From assembly GCA_014728115.1 (NCBI GenBank), contig WJME01000286.1:1-41533 (forward strand): a DNA stretch of 41,533 nt, read 5' to 3'. The position numbers were made by a program, and so were the translations under genes. The stretch is from Candidatus Zhuqueibacterota bacterium. GTDB lineage: Bacteria > Zhuqueibacterota > Zhuqueibacteria > Residuimicrobiales > Oceaniaggregativiventaceae. The notes under the pieces were generated by a model that made no database searches, was not told the DNA's origin, and worked only from the letters and a program-made list of their open reading frames with translations. Shown piece after piece: positions 25,987-34,697 of the stretch; the stretch's first letter is position 1; each line of letters opens with the position of its first letter.

Positions 25987-26538
25987 CTATTTATTCTCCT
26001 CAGGTGCTTGTACCAAAAGAACCGCATCTTCCCCATCCACTTCACGCAGTTTTACCCGGACTTCTTCGCCCACCAGGGTGGGAATGGATTTACCGATATA
26101 ATCGGCTTTGATGGGCATTTCCCGATGTCCGCGATCGACCAGCACGGCCAACTGTACGCTGGCGGGTCTGCCAAAATCGAGCAAGGCATCGAGTGCTGCC
26201 CGCGAAGTTCGGCCCGTATACAAGACATCATCAATCAGGATAACATGTTTTTCATCGATATTGAACGGTATTTCTGAGACCTGTACATCCGGTTGTTTGA
26301 GGCGCTTGCGAAAATCATCCCGGTACAGAGTTACATCCAGAGAACCCAAAGGAACCGGCTTGTTTTCAATGGCATGGATTTTCTTTTGCAGTCGATGAGC
26401 GATCTCTACGCCACGGCTTCGGATTCCAACCATAACCACTCTATCCACCCCTCTGTTGCGCTCGATAATTTCGTACGCCAAACGGTTAATTGTGCGATCC
26501 AAACCGGATTCATCAATGATCGTTGCGATGACTTTCAT
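25987..26538 (-). CDS. pyrR: Bifunctional pyr operon regulator/uracil phosphoribosyltransferase
   Basis: The 183-residue protein is a type I phosphoribosyltransferase with the PRPP loop VILIDDVLYTGRTSRAALDAL and the family's VGIRSRGVEIAHRL and VDRGHRE motifs. In known members UMP-bound PyrR binds leader mRNA and promotes termination. It is the first gene of pyrR-pyrB-pyrC and is preceded immediately by a terminator hairpin. Confidence 0.95.
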   Translation of the reverse strand: MKVIATIIDESGLDRTINRLAYEIIERNRGVDRVVMVGIRSRGVEIAHRLQKKIHAIENKPVPLGSLDVTLYRDDFRKRLKQPDVQVSEIPFNIDEKHVILIDDVLYTGRTSRAALDALLDFGRPASVQLAVLVDRGHREMPIKADYIGKSIPTLVGEEVRVKLREVDGEDAVLLVQAPEENK

Positions 26539-26552
26539 AAAATGTCTTTCAC

Positions 26553-26612
26553 AAAAAAAATCCTTCTCCGCCAGGCTCGAGAAGGACCACTCCTTTTTCT
26601 CCCCCAGGGAGA
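26553..26612 (-). terminator. pyr operon leader: attenuator terminator with upstream competing hairpin
   Basis: On the minus strand a stem TCCTTCTC/GAGAAGGA (26561-26568 with 26579-26586) is followed by eight T (26560-26553), only 15 nt before the pyrR ATG. Upstream TCTCCC CCA GGGAGA (26598-26612) forms another hairpin, and a nearby GAGAAAAAGGA run (about 26591-26601) can pair with one arm of the terminator instead. Mutually exclusive structures ahead of pyrR fit PyrR attenuation. The exact binding loop was not identified. Confidence 0.7.
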
Positions 26613-26632
26613 TTATATTATTTTATCCCGAT

Positions 26633-26661
26633 ATTTTACAAATAAACCACAACAGATGCAA
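26633..26661 (-). promoter_or_regulatory. Promoter of the pyr operon
   Basis: Minus-strand TTGCAT (26661-26656), 17 nt, TAAAAT (26638-26633). Transcription would begin about 20 nt before the leader hairpins. Confidence 0.55.
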
Positions 26662-26846
26662 GCCATTTTTGCTTTTTCGTAATCCAACGGTCAAATTCAG
26701 ACTTTAAAGCGTATCTTTAATCGCTGCTTTCCAAAACAAATATATATCGTTTTCCCCCGGTGGCCTTGGCGGGTTCACAGGATTTTCTGCGTTTATCTTT
26801 TTCGTCTCTTTTGGACTAGAGTGATCAGTAATAACAAGAAAATGGC

Positions 26847-26875
26847 TTGATTCTTTTACGGATTATTACTAGAAT
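26847..26875 (+). promoter_or_regulatory. Promoter candidate of the OmpA-like gene
   Basis: TTGATT (26847-26852), 17 nt, TAGAAT (26870-26875), 80 nt before the start codon. I see nothing else recognisable in the rest of the divergent spacer 26662-26954. Confidence 0.5.
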
Positions 26876-26954
26876 TCTATTATCAGAAAGGGGAAGACGG
26901 GAACTGAATAGAAACATCAGTGACAGGCTTCCATAAAGTAAAGTGAGATTTTGC

Positions 26955-28367
26955 ATGACGCAGCCAATACGAGCACTTGCAATAGGTTTGCTTTTCCTGT
27001 GTCCGGCAATCCTGCTCGCTGCCCCGGAACGGACGATCGAGAGGGGCATCGGACTGGACTTTGCTGCTGGCCGGCTCATGGGTGGAGAGCAAGGATCAAC
27101 GATCCGATTGTTATCGGGACTGGACTTTTCCCATTATTTCAATAATCAATTTGCCCTACGAATGGCACTCAACTATGGAGCGGTTACACCAAGGCAAGGT
27201 TCATCCCTGTTTTCCAACGCAACTGAGCCAAAAGTTAAAACGATTTTATTCAGGCCGTCACTGCATACAGTCTATTATTGGCCAAAACGGCAACAATGGC
27301 AACCGTTTTTCCAGGCAGGTACCGGACTTTTGGTTTGGGATGTTCGCAAAGAGATCTCAGATAAATCGCTGTTCAGCGATGGTTTGTTTTATGGTAAAAG
27401 TATCTATGACGGACCGCAATTCTCGGTAACCATGATTTTTGGTGCTGGCGTGCAATATACGCTAAATGATCACTGGGTTTTGAAAAGCGGTCTGAGCTGG
27501 ACCCATATATTCGATCAAAGACAGGATAATATCGGCATCGATGATGCCAACAATACCCTCTTGGAACTCGAATTTGGGATAGACTATCTTTTCCGAGGTC
27601 CCAAAGACAGCGATGGGGATGGAATTTATGATGACCTGGATGCGGATCCTTATAACGCCGAAGATTTTGATGGGTTCCAGGACCTCGATGGTGCGCCTGA
27701 GCTGGACAATGATCTCGACGGAGTGCCGGATGAGCAGGATCAACAGCCCCTTGTGGCAGAAGATCGAGATGGGTTTCAGGATGAGGATGGTATTCCCGAT
27801 CCGGACAATGATTGGGATGGCATACCGGATGTCAACGATGCTGCTCCCAATGAACCCGAAGATTTTGATGGGTTCCAGGATGAAGACGGAGCACCCGACA
27901 TAGATAATGATGGAGATGGGATCATAGATCTCGTAGACCTGTGTCCCGGAGAAGCAGAAACCTATAACGACTATCGCGACGACGATGGGTGTCCGGATGA
28001 AAAACCGGCCCCCTTTGTAGAACACGGCAAGAGTATTGTTTTGCCAGGAATAAAGTTTGAATTCAACAGTGCCAAGCTCAGGCAAGAATCCTATCCCATA
28101 CTGGAAAATGTTTACGAATCTTTGTATGCCAATCCAGAGATCAATGTTCGTATTATCGGATATACAGACAATGTCGGAAGCAAAGAGTACAATCTGACAT
28201 TATCTCTTGAGCGGGCAGAGGCTGTAAAAAATTATTTACTGGACAGGGGTATCGATAGCAGTCGCATCCAGGCTGAAGGCAAAGGAGAGGACGACCCTGT
28301 AGCCAGCAATGCAACAGAGGCAGGAAAAAGCCAGAACAGGCGTATCGAGTTTCGCCGTATGGATTGA
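26955..28367 (+). CDS. OmpA-family outer membrane protein with TSP type-3 repeats
   Basis: From ATG 26955 (GTGAG 8 nt upstream; GTG 26943 is the alternative) the 470-residue protein has a signal peptide (cut near LLAAPE), an N-terminal beta-barrel-like domain of about 190 residues, and about 130 residues of Asp-rich calcium-binding thrombospondin type-3 repeats (about 218-350, DSDGDGIYDD, DFDGFQDEDG). The C-terminal OmpA domain (about 360-468) binds peptidoglycan, with TDNVGSKEYNLTLSLERAEAV. It anchors the outer membrane to the cell wall; such proteins are abundant in the FCB group. Confidence 0.92.
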   Translation: MTQPIRALAIGLLFLCPAILLAAPERTIERGIGLDFAAGRLMGGEQGSTIRLLSGLDFSHYFNNQFALRMALNYGAVTPRQGSSLFSNATEPKVKTILFRPSLHTVYYWPKRQQWQPFFQAGTGLLVWDVRKEISDKSLFSDGLFYGKSIYDGPQFSVTMIFGAGVQYTLNDHWVLKSGLSWTHIFDQRQDNIGIDDANNTLLELEFGIDYLFRGPKDSDGDGIYDDLDADPYNAEDFDGFQDLDGAPELDNDLDGVPDEQDQQPLVAEDRDGFQDEDGIPDPDNDWDGIPDVNDAAPNEPEDFDGFQDEDGAPDIDNDGDGIIDLVDLCPGEAETYNDYRDDDGCPDEKPAPFVEHGKSIVLPGIKFEFNSAKLRQESYPILENVYESLYANPEINVRIIGYTDNVGSKEYNLTLSLERAEAVKNYLLDRGIDSSRIQAEGKGEDDPVASNATEAGKSQNRRIEFRRMD

Positions 28368-28401
28368 ACGCCTCAATCGATCATGCGCAGGAGGTGACAC
28401 T

Positions 28402-28764
28402 ATGGCAAAATATGATAAAGCCTTTATGGAGGGACAGGTCGCACTGGTCTTTTTCCATGACAAACCTGCATTTTTTATCCGGATAGAAAACATTGAACCG
28501 GATCAAAAAAAGGGATGGTGGCATGTGAACTTTATCACCTTATCCATCCCCATCAGTCAGATGACATGGATTCTGAGTGATGATCAAATCCGTGGTGACG
28601 ATTTTACCATGCAGGGAAATCCGATTCGCCTGGAACGGGTGGAAGCACCACACGATCGCTTTGACCAGCCGGAAAAGGAGCCATTAGAGCCCCCCACCCG
28701 GGAAAAATCTGTGTCCAACCAGGCCAATATCGTCTCACTTTTCGGAGACGAAGAGGAAGAATAA
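28402..28764 (+). CDS. Conserved-looking small cytosolic protein, unknown
   Basis: ATG 28402 has a very strong AGGAGGTGA upstream and gives 120 residues without signal or membrane segment. A compact alpha/beta N-terminal part (ALVFFHDKPAFFIRIENIEPD, WWHVNFITLSIP) is followed by a Pro/Glu-rich linker from about residue 85 and an acidic end (FGDEEEE). I do not recognise the family. It lies 34 nt after the OmpA-like gene and may share its transcript; it converges on lysA with 3 nt between the stops. Confidence 0.65.
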   Translation: MAKYDKAFMEGQVALVFFHDKPAFFIRIENIEPDQKKGWWHVNFITLSIPISQMTWILSDDQIRGDDFTMQGNPIRLERVEAPHDRFDQPEKEPLEPPTREKSVSNQANIVSLFGDEEEE

Positions 28765-28767
28765 CCA

Positions 28768-30030
28768 TTATCCACGACAAGACATGTCTTTAAATAACGT
28801 TTCTCTTTCTCTGATCACCTCGAAATGCTCTTCATCCACCCACACCTCGACCGGTCTCGGACGTGTGTTATAATTCGATGCCAGCGTATACCCATAAGCA
28901 CCGGCTGTCATAACCGCAACAAGATCGCCTCTGTCCAATGGCATCAATTCCCGGTTCTGAGCGAGAAAATCACCAGACTCGCAAACCGGACCCACCACAT
29001 CGACGATTTCCTCGACTCCTTTGCCGCTTTTACTCACAGGCAAAATCGCATGATAGGCACCGTATAATGAAGGCCGAAGCAAGTCGTTCATGGCCGCATC
29101 CACAATGATAAAGGTTTTTCCCTTGGTCACTTTGCGATACAGGACAGTGCTCAACAAGGCTCCGTTCGGACCGACGATCGCTCGTCCCGGTTCCATTAAA
29201 ATTTCACAACCGGTTTTTTTCAAGACCGGAAGCGTTTGTTCTGCGATCACTCTTGGATCGACGGTAAAGGGATCGCCATCATCTGCCAACACCCGGTGAT
29301 AATCCACACCGATTCCTCCTCCCAGATCGATGTGTTCAAGATGAATGCCCTGACGTTTGAGATCCAGGACGAGATTGGCCAGGGTTTCGGCACTTTTTGT
29401 ATAAGGCAAAGACTTTGTGATCATGGATCCCAAATGATTGTGCACGCCGACAATTCGCAATGATTTTTGCTGTGCAGCCCATTGAAATCCGGCTATGGCC
29501 TCTTCAAGTCCGATACCGAATTTATTGGCTTGTTTGCCGGTCGTTAGATAAGGATGTCCCTCGATATCGATATCGGGATTGATACGAATAGCTATAGGGG
29601 CGACTTTGTTCATGCGCGCAGCAATCTCTGCGACGATCTTTAATTCCTGTCTGGATTCCACATTAATCGCCAGAATATCCTTTTCTATGGCAAGTTCAAT
29701 CTCCGGATCGGTCTTGCCGACACCGGCAAAGACGATTTTTTTAGGTGAAAACCCATTCTCCAGGGCCAGCTGCAGCTCACCACCAGAGACGACATCTGCA
29801 CCCGCTCCCAGCTCAGCCAAAAGACGAAGAATATGCGGCGCAGAATTGGCCTTGAATGCATAACAAATCCGGTGTGGGATTCCCTCAAAGGCATGATCAA
29901 TCTTGACGAAATTATCTGCAATTCCGTTTTTGCTGTACACATATGCCGGAGTTCCGACCTTGTTGGTGATATCATCCAGGGCCACCGACTCACAATATAG
30001 CTTTTTTCCGCGGTACAAAAAGGGATTCAT
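28768..30030 (-). CDS. lysA: Diaminopimelate decarboxylase
   Basis: ATG 30030 has GGAGGTG upstream and yields 420 residues, the normal length. It makes lysine from meso-diaminopimelate. The N-terminal TIM barrel carries the PLP lysine K60 in CYAFKAN, GGELQLAL and the phosphate-binding loop GGGIG; the C-terminal sheet has EPGRAIVGPNGAL and GPVCESGDFLA with the active-site Cys. It lies 22 nt after the Ig-like lipoprotein gene. Confidence 0.95.
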   Translation of the reverse strand: MNPFLYRGKKLYCESVALDDITNKVGTPAYVYSKNGIADNFVKIDHAFEGIPHRICYAFKANSAPHILRLLAELGAGADVVSGGELQLALENGFSPKKIVFAGVGKTDPEIELAIEKDILAINVESRQELKIVAEIAARMNKVAPIAIRINPDIDIEGHPYLTTGKQANKFGIGLEEAIAGFQWAAQQKSLRIVGVHNHLGSMITKSLPYTKSAETLANLVLDLKRQGIHLEHIDLGGGIGVDYHRVLADDGDPFTVDPRVIAEQTLPVLKKTGCEILMEPGRAIVGPNGALLSTVLYRKVTKGKTFIIVDAAMNDLLRPSLYGAYHAILPVSKSGKGVEEIVDVVGPVCESGDFLAQNRELMPLDRGDLVAVMTAGAYGYTLASNYNTRPRPVEVWVDEEHFEVIRERETLFKDMSCRG

Positions 30031-30052
30031 TAACACCTCCAACCGTCCATGG

Positions 30053-31771
30053 TCAATCAAATTGTTCGTTTTTATATGAGGGCAATTCCAGGTCATTTCC
30101 TTCATTGGGCCATCGTGATCTTGTTTTTATGGTATCCGGATACACATAGTATCGTTCAGAAGGAACAAAAGGAAAGGCCTGCCCCTTTGTATATTCACCA
30201 TCTTTGTCAGCGTCATGAAAAAGCGAAATGACATATTCACCCGGCATCAGGTTTTTAAACCGATAAGGTCCAGCTGCTTGCAATACGATCGTCGAATGTC
30301 CTTTGCTTTGATTCGTCGCTTTCATCACATAGGGACCGCCTGCACCGGAATCGGCGTCAGATAGTGTGCCGAGGATTTCTGTGAGCGTATCCGGGTCAAC
30401 GGTATAGAACCACTTTTCGAACAAGGTATCGGCCAGCGTATTGCCAAACAGGTCGGTGACCTCTTTGACACTGAGAGAAAGTGTATATTTCATAAAGGGC
30501 TTTAGGGTATCGCTTGGCACAAAAATCATTTTGGCCAGATGGGGCCAGTATAGAGTTCCCTTGACCGGATGACCCGACGTATCCACCATAGAAAAGGTTT
30601 TTCTAATCGCGCTCGAATCCATACTTTCTGAAAAAACGACCTGTATCGAATCCATTAAAGGAACATTATAGCTGCTATCAGCGGGTTGCATGAACAAATA
30701 GCTTGGCGATGTGGTATCGATCTTGCTGGTTCCTTGAAAAACTATAGACTTGCCGGTATCAGCGAGCGCAAGACCATTCATATCGAATCCCTGTTCAAAA
30801 CACAGTTTAAAAGGGGTATCCTGCAAAGCCTCTGTTGTCAAATGAGCATAAGCGGCATTTCTGGGATCCGGATAGGCATCCAAAATATCGAGCGATGTCT
30901 CTGGACCCTTTAAGGAGATATTTTCCTTTCTCAAAAGAGGGGCCCGCTGCATGGGCTCTGAAAAGGCAACAGCGATATGATGGCGATCAGAGGGCCGGGC
31001 AGACGCAAGGACCGGCGCCGTGGTATCCCGACGGCTGACCCTGAAATACAGGGGGGGATTGGCAACCAGTGAATCTACCACAATATCTCCGGGAGCAACT
31101 CCCAGTTCATCGAATTCTACATCATATGTTCCGCTAGCGTCCCTGTCCAGAACGGCAAACACCCGGTAGGTTCCCCATGCCATATAGAGAAGCGCAAAGG
31201 TTCCGTCCTTGCCTGCCTGGGTTATATACAGAGGTTCGTGGTTCTTTGGATTGGGCTGAGAATTTTCTGCCAAATCATAGGCCCAGATCTGCACAGCTTC
31301 TGGCCGGGCAGGCTCCTGTACCCAAACGCGTCCCTCGACTCTGCCGACATCCAGTAGTTCGCCTGTGGAAAAAGCCAGGGTAAAAGACTCTTCCATCATG
31401 TTATTTCGCCGGTCCTGGGCACCTGCTCCTACGGTAATGACATAGGTACGATCCGCATAGAGCGGCTCTGTAAATTCTATGATCATTCGTCTTCCCTTCC
31501 AAGAAACCGTATAACGGGAAAAGGGGGTGATAAACAAAGTCTCTTCTACAGAACGTTGCTGCACAGGTTCGCTGAATTCAATTTCGACCTGTACATCCTG
31601 AGCAACATTTGTCGTATCCGCACCCGGTTGCGTTCGAATGATCATGGGTGGAGTTCTGTCTACCGGCCCCCCGGGCGGAAACGCCTGCTTGGCGCATCCC
31701 ATCACCAGAACAAAAAACAAAAAGTAAAGGGGAAAACGGAATGGCTTGAGACTGTATAGATGTTTATTCAA
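30053..31771 (-). CDS. Lipoprotein with Ig-like (Big_5) domains
   Basis: The 572-residue protein starts at TTG 31771, the only start that keeps the signal peptide. A lipobox VMGC (C26) is followed by AKQAFPPGGPVDRTPP and then Ig-like domains: one at about 38-135 (PVQVEIEFSEPV-like pattern, ending AFSTGEL) and one at about 340-440 (PLMDSIQVVFSESMD to WFYTVDP). In between and at the end are carboxypeptidase-regulatory-like beta domains (GTYRVFAVLDRDASGTYD, GEYVISLFHDADKDGEY). This layout is common in Bacteroidota Big_5 lipoproteins of unknown role. lysA follows closely. Confidence 0.8.
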   Translation of the reverse strand: MNKHLYSLKPFRFPLYFLFFVLVMGCAKQAFPPGGPVDRTPPMIIRTQPGADTTNVAQDVQVEIEFSEPVQQRSVEETLFITPFSRYTVSWKGRRMIIEFTEPLYADRTYVITVGAGAQDRRNNMMEESFTLAFSTGELLDVGRVEGRVWVQEPARPEAVQIWAYDLAENSQPNPKNHEPLYITQAGKDGTFALLYMAWGTYRVFAVLDRDASGTYDVEFDELGVAPGDIVVDSLVANPPLYFRVSRRDTTAPVLASARPSDRHHIAVAFSEPMQRAPLLRKENISLKGPETSLDILDAYPDPRNAAYAHLTTEALQDTPFKLCFEQGFDMNGLALADTGKSIVFQGTSKIDTTSPSYLFMQPADSSYNVPLMDSIQVVFSESMDSSAIRKTFSMVDTSGHPVKGTLYWPHLAKMIFVPSDTLKPFMKYTLSLSVKEVTDLFGNTLADTLFEKWFYTVDPDTLTEILGTLSDADSGAGGPYVMKATNQSKGHSTIVLQAAGPYRFKNLMPGEYVISLFHDADKDGEYTKGQAFPFVPSERYYVYPDTIKTRSRWPNEGNDLELPSYKNEQFD

Positions 31772-31983
31772 GTGACCATGGGCTCCATTTGCATAAACTT
31801 GAATCTATTCAATCCATAGCCGAATTTCAAGATATATTTTCAACAGGCTATTGAAAAAAGGGATTTACGCAACCGGAGAATATGACGGTATAGAATTATG
31901 GGAAAATAGATGCAATCGTGCGTCAAGTCACGTCGGGTTTGCTGGAAAATATTTAGGTTTATAGCGGTATCATCTAGTTTGGA

Positions 31984-32970
31984 ATGGATATGAGATCTAT
32001 TTTTATCATTTTATTTATATGCACGGCTTCGGTGAGCATCGCCTCTTCCAATAAATCAGATAAAACCGTTTCCTCGGTGATCACGATCAATTGGGATGCG
32101 GTGACGGTAGATACCAGCAACCAAACAGAGAGTGGAACCATCTATTATACCATCTATGGTGATTCTATTCCATCATTCACGCCGGGTGAAGAAAATGTCC
32201 TCGGCGCGACACAGGAGACGAGCTTCAGTCATACGACTATAGGCATGAGCGAATGCTATTATCTCATCACAGCGACAGATGAATATGGCAACACATCGGA
32301 ATTTTCCCGTCTCCAGGGCACTGCACCGTTTGTTTTATCCGAACTGAACGTGCTTTTACAGGGCCCTTTTGATGTGTCAGGAGATAGCATGATCACGCTG
32401 CTCGGCCAGCAGGGCTTTATCCCCCTCTTATCCCCCTATCAGGAATCTCCTCGAGCAGTCACGGAAATGCCGGCAGATATCGTAGATTGGGTGCTCGTTC
32501 TACTGCGGGATCCGTCAACGCATTCTCCCCTGGCGTCGAGGTCTTTGCTGCTGCGCAAAGACGGCAAGATCGTCGAAATAGACGGCTCCAATGCGACCCT
32601 GGGATTTACGAATCTCGCTGCAGGCGACTATGAAATCGTTATCAAGCACCGTAACCACCTGGGCATTATGGCGTCCCAGGTGATCGGCTTTAGTCAGGAC
32701 AATATTGCACATTATGATTTTACTGACGCACAGGAGAAAAGCTATCAAGACGGATCGGTCTTTCTCAAAGAGAATGCCTATGGCCTGATCAGTGGAGATG
32801 CCAATGGCAACGGCCAGGTACAGGTCGATGACAAGAATATTGATTGGCGCGAACAGGTCGGCCGTGCCGGGTATTGGCAGGCTGATTTCAATCTCAACGG
32901 CCAGGTTCAGGTCGATGACAAGAACATTTACTGGCGAAATAATGTAGGCAAGGGAACCCAGACTCCCTAA
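31984..32970 (+). CDS. Secreted protein with C-terminal dockerin-like calcium-binding repeat
   Basis: The 328-residue protein has a signal peptide (about 1-20), a fibronectin-like domain (about 30-115, ITINWDAVTVDTSNQ to YLITATDEYGNTSEFS), a middle beta domain and a C-terminal pair of EF-hand-like loops: GDANGNGQVQVDD (from 271) and ADFNLNGQVQVDD (from 300), an exact 29-residue period seen also in the DNA. The pair resembles a dockerin or a related cell-surface calcium module. Such C-termini often tie secreted proteins to surface scaffolds. The next gene codes for a secreted protein with a cohesin-like beta domain, so they could interact (speculative). Confidence 0.75.
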   Translation: MDMRSIFIILFICTASVSIASSNKSDKTVSSVITINWDAVTVDTSNQTESGTIYYTIYGDSIPSFTPGEENVLGATQETSFSHTTIGMSECYYLITATDEYGNTSEFSRLQGTAPFVLSELNVLLQGPFDVSGDSMITLLGQQGFIPLLSPYQESPRAVTEMPADIVDWVLVLLRDPSTHSPLASRSLLLRKDGKIVEIDGSNATLGFTNLAAGDYEIVIKHRNHLGIMASQVIGFSQDNIAHYDFTDAQEKSYQDGSVFLKENAYGLISGDANGNGQVQVDDKNIDWREQVGRAGYWQADFNLNGQVQVDDKNIYWRNNVGKGTQTP

Positions 32971-33045
32971 ATGAATCACGATTTAAGAACAGATCAAGCA
33001 CCCTTTGTCAGGCAACCCGCACTCTTTGGTTTTTAAGGAGTTAAT

Positions 33046-34167
33046 ATGAAACGAGCGATATGGATGCTATGCGCGGTTGTGATGATTTCAAGTGCGAATT
33101 CCTCGAGTCAGACGCTGACATTTGGATTCGCCAATGGCACAGTGACCGGAACCAGTCCTCAGGTCTATGCATTCGACATTACAGTGTATGCCAGTGCCGC
33201 CGGATACAAGGCCGGCGATATCGGAGTGTATTTTAATTATAATACAACTGGTTTTGGGTCTGACATATCAAATTCGAACAAAATGACCTCCGCACTGGGA
33301 CCTCATTTTAATAATGGTATCTATTACCTTATTGAAAACGACAACACTTCCAGCCGGGCTGCCGTTACCATGGCCTATCCCCTGACAGGTACTGAAACAT
33401 TTGCTATCGAAATCCCCACGACCCCGACGGTCTTGTTTCATATCGAAATCGAGATCCTCGATCCCGACCAAACCGCGGGTCTGAGTTTCGAGCCGTCACT
33501 GATGCAGGCGGTAGACTATACCGGGGCCAGCATTTTTACATTGGTGGCCACCGACACCGACGACCATTCTCTGCCGGTGGAATTATCCACTTTTGATGCT
33601 GCCATTGAAAAAAACAGTATCAAAATCAGCTGGGTCACAGAGAGTGAAATTGACAATACCGGTTTTCATCTCTACCGTTCAGAGAACTCGGAAGGACCCT
33701 TTACACAAATCAATGGAGCGTTGATCCCCGGAGCAGGAAATTCTACAGAACCAAGAGAATACAGCTTTGTCGACGATCGCATAGAGCCTGATCATGACTA
33801 TTATTATAAACTCGCAGATGTGGACATTTACGGCAAAACCCGCTGGCACGGACCGATCTCCATCAATACGGCAAATTTGAATATACCTGACGAATATCTT
33901 TTGGAGCAAAATTATCCCAATCCATTCAATCCGACCACGACTATCCAGTATGCATTGCCCGAGGGTCAGCATGTACAGCTGGAGATATTCAATACCCGGG
34001 GAGAAAAGGTGAGGACTCTGGTCAATGCGTTCAAGCCTGCGGGCACGTTCCAGATTCAGTGGGATGGCAGGGATGATCAAGGTATGTTGATGCCAACCGG
34101 TCTCTATTTTTACAAGATAAGCGCAGGTTCATTTAAAGATATCCACAAAATGCTTTTTACGAAATAG
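33046..34167 (+). CDS. Secreted protein with cohesin-like N-terminal domain and sorting domain
   Basis: The 373-residue protein starts behind AAGGAG with a signal peptide (about 1-21). Residues about 25-170 form a beta-sandwich that resembles cohesin or CBM-like folds (FDITVYASAAGYKAGDIGVYFNY; FHIEIEILDPDQTAGLSF); this is a tentative match. A fibronectin-like domain follows (about 185-280, SWVTESEIDNTGFHLYRSEN). The C-terminus is a canonical sorting domain with YPNPFNPTTTI (290-300), WDGRDDQG and GLYFYK, which sends proteins through a type IX or related pathway. Confidence 0.82.
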   Translation: MKRAIWMLCAVVMISSANSSSQTLTFGFANGTVTGTSPQVYAFDITVYASAAGYKAGDIGVYFNYNTTGFGSDISNSNKMTSALGPHFNNGIYYLIENDNTSSRAAVTMAYPLTGTETFAIEIPTTPTVLFHIEIEILDPDQTAGLSFEPSLMQAVDYTGASIFTLVATDTDDHSLPVELSTFDAAIEKNSIKISWVTESEIDNTGFHLYRSENSEGPFTQINGALIPGAGNSTEPREYSFVDDRIEPDHDYYYKLADVDIYGKTRWHGPISINTANLNIPDEYLLEQNYPNPFNPTTTIQYALPEGQHVQLEIFNTRGEKVRTLVNAFKPAGTFQIQWDGRDDQGMLMPTGLYFYKISAGSFKDIHKMLFTK

Positions 34168-34243
34168 ACCGGACAGCCCTAAAAAACTAAAAATTGAAAG
34201 AGAAACACCAGATCATGCGTTAAGAAAAGAAAAAGAGGAAGAT

Positions 34244-34612
34244 ATGGAGAAAAAACGCGTCGAAAATTTCCAGGATCTGGTGGTATGGCAAAACAGTCAC
34301 GAACTCGTGCAGACCATTATCAACAAGACAAAAAAGTTTCCCAAAAAAGACTTGAATATTTTGGGCAGACAACTCTGCCAGAACAGTGCTTTGTTGCCCA
34401 TTCATATTGCCAGAGGATTTAAAAAGCGCAATACCAAAAACAAATCCTACTTTTATCGCGAAGCGCTTTTTGCCATCGAAACGATCAGATATGAAATTAT
34501 TTTGACGTCAGATCTGGGAATTTACCAAAATGCAGGACAGGATTTGGAAAAGTGCGATCAGATAGAACGGATGATGAAACGTTTGATTCGGTCAGTCACT
34601 TCAAAGTCCTGA
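34244..34612 (+). CDS. Four-helix bundle protein (23S rRNA intervening-sequence family)
   Basis: The 122-residue protein has the opening FQDLVVWQNSHELV and a helical layout with ARGFKKRNTKNKSYFYREALFAIETIRYEI, typical of the S23/four-helix-bundle family first found inside rRNA intervening sequences. Its role is unknown; copies often stand alone in the genome, frequently near surface polysaccharide genes, as here. GAGGAAG precedes ATG. A terminator follows at 34656. Confidence 0.85.
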   Translation: MEKKRVENFQDLVVWQNSHELVQTIINKTKKFPKKDLNILGRQLCQNSALLPIHIARGFKKRNTKNKSYFYREALFAIETIRYEIILTSDLGIYQNAGQDLEKCDQIERMMKRLIRSVTSKS

Positions 34613-34655
34613 CCGAAATAAGGTATTTATTCACAAAACGGATAAAAGATAGAGC

Positions 34656-34681
34656 GGGGCAATCATAGATTGCCCCTTTTT
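34656..34681 (+). terminator. Intrinsic terminator after the four-helix bundle gene
   Basis: GGGGCAATC/GATTGCCCC (34656-34664 with 34668-34676), three-base loop, then five T. It closes the plus-strand transcript before the convergent exporter gene. Confidence 0.85.
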
Positions 34682-34697
34682 GCTCCTTCTCTCTCCC

